Shown: positions 1 through 6,611, counted from the stretch's first letter. The stretch is DNA of 6,635 nucleotides from DASYAN01 sp036501345 (GCA_036501345.1 DASYAN010000572.1:1-6635); one strand, 5' to 3'. Notes: generated from the letters alone by a model not told the origin. Numbers and translations are program-made.

Positions 1-1897
1 TTACATGCCCATCCTGAGTTAACAAGAACAATTGGTGATTAGGAAAGGCAGCTGCACTGACCAGAGGCGGAGAGACGGAAATTTGTGCATGTTGTGGATC
101 ATCTGTCAAGTGATCTGTATTATAGTCCAAAATATCCATAGCGGACGCGTTGCTTGCAGTCAAAAAGATATACACATCGGAATCCCAGACCGTGATTAGT
201 TTAGGCTGTTCACCATTGTTTATCCACTTTGCATCGATGGGACGAGGAGAATTACTATCATCCGCCAAAGTCCCGTTTGCGCCCGGCTTATAGACATGCA
301 AAGCATAGCTGACCGTATTACTGCCCTGACCTGCCTGTTTTGTCACAACAAAGAGGCGCTGCCCATTACTGGCAAGCAAAAATGGCACAGTACCGTTCGG
401 GAAGGACACTTTTGTCTTCTGACTCTTTTGCCCATTAAGTAAGTAAAGGCTCGAATCACCAGCTAGCAGATACGAAGAAACCGTCTGACCCTGCTGGACT
501 GACGCAATCAGCGGAGATTGCCCACCAGTACCAGTTAGATTAAGAACGCTTGTATTAGCTATCGTATTACATAAAGAGAATATTGATGAGTGTTCATTGT
601 AGTTCGTAATAGCTTGTTTTCCCTTACTCTCAAGACTGTTCTGCAGGGTAACAAATCTGTCAGACTGCGATCCCACGAGGAAAGGACTCTGGGCACTCAG
701 CAAATCACCCTGAGCAGCTACCAGTTTTTGAAGGGCACTAACAGCATCTTTATCGGGGTTAGCTTGATTGATCAGAGAAGTAGCTTGATCAAACTTCTGA
801 CTAGCATCTGTTTGCAAATGCCAAAAGTAGTATGCGCCACCAGCAAAAAGAGCAACGACAAAAACAATCAATAATGCTAATGTTGGATAGAGAAGACGGT
901 TACGCTTGCGTCGTGGTGATATTACTGCAGGTTGAGGAGCACTTACACTGCTACCAGAAGCAAACAGCGGACCACTAGGAGCAGAACGCAGGGGGACGCT
1001 AGGGACACGTCCATCATCAACCAGCATGGGCATGCTCATCACTGAGCCAGAAGCTCGTCCTAGGACCGCAGTATCCTCATCAGCACTAACATCAGACCCA
1101 CCAACATGCACAAGATGACGTGTCGTCGGAGGTTCTGTACCCAATTCCTGCACACGCACAACAATTGCCGTGATATTATCGGGTCCGCCATTTTCATTGG
1201 CACGCTCAACTAAATGATAGACACTCTCCTGCGGCACATATTGCTCAACAATGGAACGCAGATCATCCTCGTAAACAGATCCTGAGAGACCATCCGTACA
1301 GAGAATGAGACAATCACCATCCTCCAACTCTTCGGTGAAGACATCCACTTCAACATCGACCTGGGTTCCCAAACAACGTGTAATGACATTACGCTGTGCG
1401 TGTGAACGTGCCTGATCCCGTGTAAGTAAACCCGCACGGACTTGCTCTTCCACCCAAGAATGATCTTGTGATACCTGCCTAACCTGACCATGACGGATAA
1501 CATATGCACGACTATCACCAACATTAGCAACATACGCTATATGTCCACGTAACACAGCAGAGACACATGTAGTTCCCATTCCACTACGTAGCATATTTTC
1601 TGCAGCTCGTTGATGAATAATCGTATTTGCACGTTTGATCGCATTCATCAGTGAGAGAGCAATTTCTTCACTATCGTCCTGATAATATGTCATGGTAACT
1701 GTGTCCACAGCAATTTCGCTCGCCACTTCCCCTGCTGCATGTCCACCCATGCCATCAGCCACAATAAAGAGCGCACCCTTCCTTGCCATCACCTGCTCAT
1801 CTTTCGGGATGACATAGGCCATATTATCTTCATTATGTGGACGTTTGCGGCCAACATCTGTTAGCTGTGCGACATCGAGCCGGAGTTGTTTGGACAA
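1..1897 (-). CDS. Membrane-anchored PP2C-family Ser/Thr protein phosphatase with extracytoplasmic C-terminal domain (3' end outside window)
   Basis: Predicted metal-dependent phosphatase removing phosphate from Ser/Thr residues of proteins in the cytoplasm. My own translation of the - strand is open for 632 codons and still open at the left edge. Residues 1-250 carry the full PP2C motif set: HNED with D24, VADGMGGH with D48 and G49, GMGTT at 106-110, NVGDSRAY with D128, the QDHSWVEEQ segment from 144, CTDGL with D202, and GGPDNIT with D240 and N241. All expected metal ligands are present, so it should be active. A Ser/Pro-rich linker (about 253-328) leads to a basic RRKRNR stop and one membrane helix (about 335-358). 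The rest, outside the membrane, begins helical (about 362-430) and then becomes beta-rich with repeated short strands, perhaps propeller-like; I do not recognise this domain. The TTG start is chosen because an in-frame TAA lies just upstream and the first ATG (residue 26) would remove the metal-binding HNED motif. It is transcribed away from the EPS genes. Confidence 0.93.
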   Translation of the reverse strand, partial: MSKQLRLDVAQLTDVGRKRPHNEDNMAYVIPKDEQVMARKGALFIVADGMGGHAAGEVASEIAVDTVTMTYYQDDSEEIALSLMNAIKRANTIIHQRAAENMLRSGMGTTCVSAVLRGHIAYVANVGDSRAYVIRHGQVRQVSQDHSWVEEQVRAGLLTRDQARSHAQRNVITRCLGTQVDVEVDVFTEELEDGDCLILCTDGLSGSVYEDDLRSIVEQYVPQESVYHLVERANENGGPDNITAIVVRVQELGTEPPTTRHLVHVGGSDVSADEDTAVLGRASGSVMSMPMLVDDGRVPSVPLRSAPSGPLFASGSSVSAPQPAVISPRRKRNRLLYPTLALLIVFVVALFAGGAYYFWHLQTDASQKFDQATSLINQANPDKDAVSALQKLVAAQGDLLSAQSPFLVGSQSDRFVTLQNSLESKGKQAITNYNEHSSIFSLCNTIANTSVLNLTGTGGQSPLIASVQQGQTVSSYLLAGDSSLYLLNGQKSQKTKVSFPNGTVPFLLASNGQRLFVVTKQAGQGSNTVSYALHVYKPGANGTLADDSNSPRPIDAKWINNGEQPKLITVWDSDVYIFLTASNASAMDILDYNTDHLTDDPQHAQISVSPPLVSAAAFPNHQLFLLTQDGHV

Positions 1898-1904
1898 CGT
1901 GATT

Positions 1905-1911
1905 CTCTCCC
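1905..1911 (-). promoter_or_regulatory. Ribosome binding site supporting the TTG start of the phosphatase
   Basis: On the - strand GGGAGAG lies 7 bases before the TTG at 1897-1895. It contains GGAG at good distance, and there is no ATG or GTG alternative between the upstream in-frame TAA and the first PP2C motif. This decides the start. Confidence 0.65.
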
Positions 1912-2052
1912 GTACTTAAAAGTAGCTCTCGATCGATGCACTTTGTATCTGCATCCTTCTGGATGAAAGTGTTGTCAGGGTTCTTCGAGGCTACAGCCCC
2001 TAACGGGAACTCTGCACTCTACATAGCCAGACAGTTGCTAAAACCTTGGGCT

Positions 2053-2081
2053 ATAATACACCCATACGGAGAAAAACGCAA
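2053..2081 (-). promoter_or_regulatory. Candidate housekeeping-type promoter for the phosphatase gene
   Basis: On the - strand TTGCGT (2081-2076) and TATTAT (2058-2053) are separated by exactly 17 bases. The -10 matches the consensus at five of six positions; the -35 matches only in its TTG half. Transcription would start near 2046 and give a leader of about 150 bases before the TTG start. The call is from pattern only. Confidence 0.33.
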
Positions 2082-2112
2082 CCCGAGACTCTCAGGCACT
2101 AATGCCTGGGTT
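2080..2112. repeat. Compound inverted repeat, terminator-like on the - strand
   Basis: AACCC (2080-2084) pairs with GGGTT (2108-2112) around an inner hairpin AGGCA/TGCCT (2094-2098, 2103-2107). Read on the - strand, the outer stem is followed after three bases by a TTTTT run (2076-2072), as in an intrinsic terminator or attenuator. Read on the + strand, an 8-pair hairpin (2091-2098 with 2103-2110, one G-U pair) is preferred and only TTCTT follows. The T run overlaps the -35 of the candidate phosphatase promoter, so both calls cannot be equally important. Confidence 0.3.
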
Positions 2113-2188
2113 CTTGCATACTAGCCCATCGCTTCTTAATAATCTCCCTTGTTGGGAAACACCTCATAGATGGACACCAAGCAAGCTC

Positions 2189-2214
2189 ATCCCCTTGCGG
2201 GGATTGGGTTCCTG
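2189..2214. repeat. Perfect tetraloop hairpin followed by TGGGTTCCTG
   Basis: ATCCCC and GGGGAT pair perfectly around TTGC (2189-2204). The following TGGGTTCCTG (2205-2214) nearly duplicates TGGGTTCTTG at 2107-2116, which also follows a tetraloop hairpin. The hairpin core resembles some palindromic CRISPR repeats, but there is only one copy and no spacer array, so I do not call a CRISPR. Confidence 0.45.
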
Positions 2215-2295
2215 ACAAATGCCGAATGAATGTAGCGCTATGATACCAGAAAATGCAAGAGAGAGCAAGAACATAGTACAAAAGATGGTGAAGAA

Positions 2296-2315
2296 TTCGC
2301 TAGAAATTCAGCGAA
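2296..2315. repeat. Inverted repeat TTCGCT/AGCGAA
   Basis: Two perfectly complementary 6-base arms are separated by 8 bases. It could be an operator-like site or a hairpin at the start of the EPS operon leader. No T run follows directly on either strand, so a terminator is unlikely. Confidence 0.4.
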
Positions 2316-2362
2316 CGTTTATGCTATTCTCTCTTTAACATCGTAATGTCTATGCTCTTTGA

Positions 2363-2376
2363 CTGGTAAAGACCAG
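2363..2376 (+). repeat. Hairpin CTGGT-AAAG-ACCAG in the EPS operon leader
   Basis: A perfect 5-pair stem with a 4-base loop. Its right arm lies within AGACCAGAGA (2370-2379), repeated exactly at 2448-2457. The stem directly overlaps TTGACT (2359-2364), a good -35-like hexamer, but no matching -10 lies 16 to 18 bases downstream. Confidence 0.4.
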
Positions 2377-2424
2377 AGAAGAAAAGCACACGCTTGTTAC
2401 CATCGAAAAATCAGAGACGTTAGT

Positions 2425-2468
2425 TATATAGCCACCTTCGTGTGGCGAGACCAGAGAGACGCTATATA
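2425..2468 (+). repeat. Inverted repeat TATATAGC/GCTATATA enclosing a smaller hairpin
   Basis: Eight-base perfectly complementary arms (2425-2432 and 2461-2468) enclose GCCAC/GTGGC (2431-2435 and 2442-2446). The two stems compete for bases 2431-2432, so they may be alternative folds or a stacked structure with a shortened outer stem. This sits about 140 bases before the first EPS gene and may be part of a structured 5' leader. Confidence 0.42.
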
Positions 2469-2515
2469 TTAGCTAGTAGCTCTGCACACAACTGTAGCAA
2501 TTTTCCTATCCTGAA

Positions 2516-2549
2516 GTCTCAGAAGAGACGCTCATGCGCCTAGGGTGCA
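2516..2549 (+). repeat. Two adjacent hairpins close to the EPS operon start
   Basis: GTCTC-AGAA-GAGAC (2516-2529) is a perfect 5-pair tetraloop hairpin. TGCGCC-TAG-GGTGCA (2535-2549) is a 6-pair hairpin with one G-U pair. They end about 60 bases before the first start codon. No T run follows, so they do not look like a terminator. Confidence 0.4.
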
Positions 2550-2608
2550 CCACACATTCGATGAAGGTAGCAGGGACTGCTATTTTCAGATAAAGAAGGT
2601 AACTCGGA

Positions 2609-3799
2609 ATGCATATAGGCATCAATGCTCAGCTATTATCCGATAGTCAAAACTATCGAAATGGTGGTGTCAGCCGCTATATACGCTATTTACTGACAGC
2701 ACTGACCAAGCGACCAGGGGATAATACATATACAGTGTTTGTGAATGGACAGAACATTATTGATAGCCTTACCCCACACCCTCAAATTACTTATTTTGCT
2801 GCTCCATGGCCTGAGAAGCAACCGGCTGCGAGAGTAGCGTGGGAACAAATAACCCTTCCATCTCTTTTACGACAGAAGCGTATTGACGTTTTACACTCCC
2901 CAGTCAATGTGCGTCCTGAACTGTTACCACGCAGTTGCGCAAGTGTTGTTACGCTCCATGATCTGGCATTTTTGCGCTTTCCTGCTGTCTTAACACCAGT
3001 AAAACGCATGTATCATAAGACATTTACCATACGCAGTTTACAGCGTGCAACAATGTTAATTACCGACTCTGACAGCACAAAACAGGATGCACATGAACTG
3101 GTAGGAATCCCAAATGAGCGTATTCAAACGATTTATCCATGTATTGATGAACGTTTTTCCTGTATGCGCGATGAAGCAAAAATACGTTTCTTTCGCCAAC
3201 AGCAAGGACTGACAGAAGGATTTTTCCTCTATCTCGGGACCTTGGAGCCACGCAAGAATATTACAACACTCATTGATGCCTATACCTTGGCGAGGCAACA
3301 CTACAAGCTACAGGAAAAGCTCGTTTTGGCAGGAGGAAAAGGCTGGCTCTATGATACTATCTTCGCAAAGGTTCGCCAATTGGGGCTTGAGACAGAAGTG
3401 CTTTTCCCAGGGTATGTGAAGGACGAAGAGCAGGTATTGTGGTATCAAGCTGCGACAGCCTTCGTCTACCCTTCACTCTATGAAGGCTTTGGCCTCCCAG
3501 TCGCGGAAGCTCTGGCCTGTGGCACGCCAGTAGTAACCACGAATGTTTCCAGTCTGCCAGAGGCAGGGATGGGACTAGCGCTCTGCGTTGACGCTCATGA
3601 TACCCAGACGCTAGCAGACACATTACATCGCGTCTCAACCGATCAGGCATTACGAGAGAAGTGCCTTACACAGGCTCCAGCGGTAGCCCAAAAGTTTTCT
3701 GCTGGAACTATGGGTGCACAAACCATTGTAGCTTATGAGCAAGCGGCAAAACTGCATGCCAATTCTCGTTCTCACCAACGTTTATTGTCTGTCGAATAG
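2609..3799 (+). CDS. GT4-family glycosyltransferase (GT-B fold), EPS biosynthesis
   Basis: Retaining glycosyltransferase expected to move a sugar from a nucleotide-sugar donor onto a lipid-linked glycan at the cytoplasmic membrane face; mannose is common for this group but cannot be read from sequence. At 396 residues it has normal full length. The N-terminal acceptor half has the GGVSRYIRYLL turn (19-29), DVLHSP (93-98) and VVTLHDLAF with H117. The C-terminal donor half begins with LYLGTLEPRKN (R215 and K216 for donor phosphates) and carries the EX7E signature E292-GFGLPVA-E300, followed by CGTPVV. No signal peptide or membrane helix is seen. The ATG is preceded by AAGAAGG nine bases upstream. 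It is the first gene of the operon, 24 bases before the phosphoglycosyltransferase, after a long hairpin-rich leader. The last 15 or so residues are polar and probably disordered. Confidence 0.93.
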   Translation: MHIGINAQLLSDSQNYRNGGVSRYIRYLLTALTKRPGDNTYTVFVNGQNIIDSLTPHPQITYFAAPWPEKQPAARVAWEQITLPSLLRQKRIDVLHSPVNVRPELLPRSCASVVTLHDLAFLRFPAVLTPVKRMYHKTFTIRSLQRATMLITDSDSTKQDAHELVGIPNERIQTIYPCIDERFSCMRDEAKIRFFRQQQGLTEGFFLYLGTLEPRKNITTLIDAYTLARQHYKLQEKLVLAGGKGWLYDTIFAKVRQLGLETEVLFPGYVKDEEQVLWYQAATAFVYPSLYEGFGLPVAEALACGTPVVTTNVSSLPEAGMGLALCVDAHDTQTLADTLHRVSTDQALREKCLTQAPAVAQKFSAGTMGAQTIVAYEQAAKLHANSRSHQRLLSVE

Positions 3800-3823
3800 T
3801 ATAGAGATAGTAGAAAAAGCATT

Positions 3824-5428
3824 ATGGCTCGAACTGTACATAATAGTCATGCATCACAAACCTTCAGTGTAGATACAAGGGCAGAAACTTACGAAATGAT
3901 AGGCGGAGCAACAGGGCAGATCACAAGAGCCATTTCCAAAAGACGCTCACACCGTAAACAGTGGCGTATCTTCGAATGTGTCTTGATAATCATCCTGGAT
4001 GCATTAATGTTGAATACAGCTTTCTATCTGGCATACGCAATCAGGTTTGATTTGCTTGGCAACAGTCCCTGGCTCACTCAGCTTCACCTTATTCTGAATG
4101 ATACAGGAACAAGTCGGCCAAGACCCTTTGATTACTATATACCGCTGGCAACAGTCTTCGTGATAGGTCTGATTATCATCTTCGCCTTTCGTCGGTTATA
4201 CCATCTGCGTCTAACTGGAAGCTGGTTTCGACAAGTGTGGATTATCACGCTTTCAAGTACCATCGGTATAGCCCTGTTAATTGCTTATAATTTCGTCTTC
4301 CAGTACTCAACAAAATCAATTATAGATCTTCCCCAATCGCGCCTGTTGATTCTCTTCGCTTGGCTATCTACGATTGTCATACTCAGCCTAGGACGCTTAA
4401 TCGTCTCAGGGGCAGTTGGCATGCTCTATCGTATGGGCCTTGGTGAAACTCGCTTGCTCGTTGTCGGATCAGGGCGTCTAGGGAAATTGGTTATGCAGCA
4501 CATTGTAGCCAATCCCAACCTAGGCTATGCAATTGTGGGTTTTCTGCATGATCTAAATGAGCCACCCGGAGACTTTGGACGCTTCAAGATGCTGGGGACC
4601 ATTGATGACGTTGGACCAGTTATTCGCTCGATGCAGATCGATGAGGTCATTATCGCTCTGCCTGCGCATATGCACCAACAAGCTATTCGTAGCGTCAAGC
4701 TCTGTGAGCGCCTGGGAACTTCGTTTAGACTTATTCCCGACCTCTATGAGCTAAGCCTGTCACGCATTGATATGGATACCATTGAGGGCATTCCATTGAT
4801 TGGCATCAAACAGGTCTCTCTTAATATCTGGCAAGGTTTGATCACACGACTAATTGATATAATGGTATCGGCTGCTGTTCTGATCATAGGCTTGCCGCTG
4901 TGGCTCTTCCTCTCACTGGCAATAGCTCTCACTTCACCGGGGCCCATCATTTTTAAACAAACCCGTATTGGCCTAAACGGCCGATCGTTCCAGATTTACA
5001 AGTTTCGCTCAATGTACAAAGATGCAGATCAACGCCTAGCACAGCTACTCTCCCAAAACGAGGCCAAAGGTCCCATATTCAAAATGAAAAATGATCCACG
5101 TGTCACGCCCATCGGGAGACTCTTACGCGGTACCAGCTTGGACGAAATCCCTCAGTTCATCAACACTTTAAAAGGGGAGATGAGCCTTGTCGGCCCACGC
5201 CCAGCATTGCCACGGGAAGTGGCACAATATGAAGAATGGCAGAAGGGTCGTCTGGCAATCAAGCCTGGTCTAACTGGACTCTGGCAGGTACGTGGACGCA
5301 GCAACCTTACCTTCGACGAGGGTGTACTGATGGACCTTTATTATATAGAAAATTGGTCGCTCCGCTTGTACATCCAGATTTTATTACGTACAATACCAGC
5401 AGTTTTATTTTCTCGAGGAGCTTACTAG
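3824..5428 (+). CDS. Polyprenyl glycosylphosphotransferase (initiating EPS sugar transferase, WbaP/WcaJ-like)
   Basis: Predicted to transfer a hexose-1-phosphate from a UDP-sugar to undecaprenyl phosphate, the first committed step of lipid-linked EPS or capsule repeat-unit assembly. Four N-terminal membrane helices are visible (about 50-72, 106-123, 136-156, 173-194). A Rossmann-like CoA_binding_3-type domain follows, with VVGSGRLGK from 213. The catalytic domain begins with a hydrophobic, probably re-entrant segment (about 343-370). It contains KFRSM (393-397), the catalytic DE pair D440/E441 in SLDEIPQ, VGPRPALP (456-463) and KPGLTGLWQV (480-489). At 534 residues it is longer than the usual 460-490, partly through a polar N-terminal stretch of about 48 residues. 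The ribosome site before this ATG is weak (GTAGAAA); the next candidate, residue 25 (3896), has AAGGG 14 bases away, so the start is not certain. The exact sugar cannot be inferred. Confidence 0.95.
   Translation: MARTVHNSHASQTFSVDTRAETYEMIGGATGQITRAISKRRSHRKQWRIFECVLIIILDALMLNTAFYLAYAIRFDLLGNSPWLTQLHLILNDTGTSRPRPFDYYIPLATVFVIGLIIIFAFRRLYHLRLTGSWFRQVWIITLSSTIGIALLIAYNFVFQYSTKSIIDLPQSRLLILFAWLSTIVILSLGRLIVSGAVGMLYRMGLGETRLLVVGSGRLGKLVMQHIVANPNLGYAIVGFLHDLNEPPGDFGRFKMLGTIDDVGPVIRSMQIDEVIIALPAHMHQQAIRSVKLCERLGTSFRLIPDLYELSLSRIDMDTIEGIPLIGIKQVSLNIWQGLITRLIDIMVSAAVLIIGLPLWLFLSLAIALTSPGPIIFKQTRIGLNGRSFQIYKFRSMYKDADQRLAQLLSQNEAKGPIFKMKNDPRVTPIGRLLRGTSLDEIPQFINTLKGEMSLVGPRPALPREVAQYEEWQKGRLAIKPGLTGLWQVRGRSNLTFDEGVLMDLYYIENWSLRLYIQILLRTIPAVLFSRGAY
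5415..5420 (+). promoter_or_regulatory. Ribosome binding site embedded in the preceding gene's last codons
   Basis: GAGGAG lies inside the last codons of the phosphoglycosyltransferase, 11 bases before the ATG at 5432. The upstream stop TAG is only three bases from that ATG. Translation of the two genes is therefore probably coupled. Confidence 0.6.
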
Positions 5429-5431
5429 TAC

Positions 5432-6496
5432 ATGAAAGTTGCATTAGTACATGATTACCTTAATCAAATGGGCGGAGCAGAACGAGTCGTGATAGCACTG
5501 CACGAGATATTTCCCAATGCACCTATCTATACATCAATCTATGATCCAACACGCGTCGATCCGGCTTTTCAGAAAATGGATATCCGCACATCATTCATGC
5601 AAAAATTGCCAATGGTAACGAAACACCATCAACCCTATTTGCCGCTGTATCCCTTCGCAATGGAAAAACTGGACTTACGTGGATATGATCTGGTATTAAG
5701 TAGTTCCAGCGCCTTTGGCAAGGGAGTGATTACGCGACCAGAAACTATGCACATTTGTTACTGTCATACTCCTATGCGCTGGTGCTGGAATTATGAAGAG
5801 TACGTCGAGCGTGAACATTTGGGGAAAGCGGCCCGTGCCATCTTACCTTTCCTAATCACAAAACTGCGCACATGGGACCAGATCAGCGCGATGCGTGTAG
5901 ATCACTTCATCGCAAACTCACCGATAGTAGCAGAGCGCATTCGTAAATATTATCGACGTGAAGCGATCTATATTCCCCCGCCAGTAGAAGCGAGCCGCTT
6001 TGCGTTCGATCCTAACATAGAACCAGAAGATTATTTTCTGATCCTTAGTCGACTCGTCCCATACAAACGCATTGATCTCGCCATAGAAGCATGCAATCAA
6101 CTACAATTACCGCTGGTAATTATCGGAGGCGGACGCGACCTGGAACGGCTAAAACGCATGGCAGGACCCACTATCCGCTTCCTCGGCAAGCTCCCTGATG
6201 AGGAAGTCCTTCACTATTACACACACTGCCGCGCTTTTATTTTTCCCGGTGAAGAGGACTTTGGCATTACACCCTTAGAGGCACAGGCCTGTGGGCGCCC
6301 TGTGATTGCATATGGCGCTGGAGGTGCACTAGCCACAATTGTAGACGGGATAACAGGGGTATTTTTCCGCGAGCAAACAGTCGAAAGTTTGACAACAGTA
6401 CTGGCCTCATTCAACGAGCGTATGTTTAATCCTTTTGTTATCCGCAACCATGCCCTTGAATTTGATACCCCTCGTTTTCGGCGGCGTATTCTCTAG
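5432..6496 (+). CDS. GT4-family glycosyltransferase (WbaZ-like), apparently truncated at its C-terminus by an in-frame TAG
   Basis: Second GT-B retaining glycosyltransferase of the operon, expected to extend the lipid-linked EPS repeat; this group is often annotated as mannosyltransferase WbaZ, but donor and acceptor are not provable here. Visible motifs are the N-terminal glycine loop QMGGAERV (12-19), CYCHTPMRWCW (109-119) with H112, the donor-site SRLVPYKR (206-213) with R207 and K212, IIGGGRD (230-236), and the EX7E signature E275-DFGITPL-E283 followed by CGRPVIAYGAGG. It has no membrane segment. It starts three bases after the previous stop and differs clearly from the first GT4, so it is not a duplicate. 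The protein ends at 354 residues within the usual final helix (EFDTPRFRRRIL); read past the TAG it would reach 381. The core catalytic residues are all retained, so activity may survive, but loss of the closing helix could destabilise it. Confidence 0.92.
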   Translation: MKVALVHDYLNQMGGAERVVIALHEIFPNAPIYTSIYDPTRVDPAFQKMDIRTSFMQKLPMVTKHHQPYLPLYPFAMEKLDLRGYDLVLSSSSAFGKGVITRPETMHICYCHTPMRWCWNYEEYVEREHLGKAARAILPFLITKLRTWDQISAMRVDHFIANSPIVAERIRKYYRREAIYIPPPVEASRFAFDPNIEPEDYFLILSRLVPYKRIDLAIEACNQLQLPLVIIGGGRDLERLKRMAGPTIRFLGKLPDEEVLHYYTHCRAFIFPGEEDFGITPLEAQACGRPVIAYGAGGALATIVDGITGVFFREQTVESLTTVLASFNERMFNPFVIRNHALEFDTPRFRRRIL

Positions 6497-6577
6497 TTTA
6501 TTGAAGCAAAAATGAACGAGGGAAAGTCTGTACAGACACCTTTGCCAACTAACAACGTGGTAAGCGAACAACGCTAG
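6494..6577 (+). other. In-frame TAG followed by 26 open codons: probable lost C-terminal tail of the second GT4
   Basis: After the TAG at 6494-6496 the same frame reads FIEAKMNEGK and continues to a second TAG at 6575-6577. GT4 proteins of this group usually end with an F-x-x-R-I-x-x-F-I/V-E helix and a short polar tail, and the codons before and after the stop fit that pattern as one helix. One base change (for example from CAG, GAG or AAG) would create the stop. Including the tail also shortens the gap to the next likely start from 115 to 34 bases. Confidence 0.6.
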
Positions 6578-6611
6578 CAAAAGAAAAAACCACAGAAAGG
6601 CTTACTAGAGA

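Larger units (their letters stand above)
1898..2608. other. Divergent intergenic region without a convincing gene
   Basis: About 0.7 kb separates the starts of the phosphatase and of the EPS operon. Two ORFs of about 60 codons exist here on opposite strands, but neither has a recognisable protein character or a convincing ribosome site. Instead the region is dense in short perfect inverted repeats, mostly with 4-base loops. The hairpins are CATCC/GGATG (1952-1965), CAGGCA/TGCCTG (2093-2108), ATCCCC/GGGGAT (2189-2204), TTCGCT/AGCGAA (2296-2315), CTGGT/ACCAG (2363-2376), GCCAC/GTGGC (2431-2446), GTCTC/GAGAC (2516-2529) and TGCGCC/GGTGCA (2535-2549). It must hold the promoters of both transcription units. 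I find no + strand promoter with well-matched -35 and -10 elements at normal spacing; TATAAT at 2052-2057 lacks a good -35. Confidence 0.7.

Noticed and set aside
590..874. + strand ORF of 94 codons
   Set aside because: Antisense shadow of the phosphatase, whose - strand frame is continuous through this region.
1210..1533. - strand ORF of 107 codons
   Set aside because: Shifted-frame shadow inside the PP2C domain; the true frame carries all PP2C motifs.
1936..2124. Small + strand ORF of 62 codons in the intergenic region
   Set aside because: No recognisable protein character, no good ribosome site, and it overlaps the promoter and inverted repeats; open length is within chance.
2081..2130. 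tRNA or T-box element suggested by GGGTTC
   Set aside because: No acceptor or anticodon arm pairing and no T-box AGGGTGGNACCGCG core.
2189..2214. CRISPR array
   Set aside because: A single repeat-like palindrome without regularly spaced copies or spacers.
2099..2281. Small - strand ORF of 60 codons in the intergenic region
   Set aside because: Cys/Trp/His-rich random-looking composition, overlaps hairpins, no convincing ribosome site.
2359..2387. + strand promoter beginning with TTGACT
   Set aside because: No -10-like hexamer 16 to 18 bases downstream; the sequence there is purine-rich GAAAAGC.
2564..2575. GAAGGTAGCAGG resembling the ops/JUMPstart element (GGCGGTAG core) of RfaH-controlled polysaccharide operons
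   Set aside because: Only the GGTAGC part matches, and RfaH-ops control is known from Proteobacteria, which this does not resemble.
6512..6577. Independent 21-codon ORF starting at ATG 6512
   Set aside because: No ribosome site; it is better explained as the tail of the interrupted glycosyltransferase frame.
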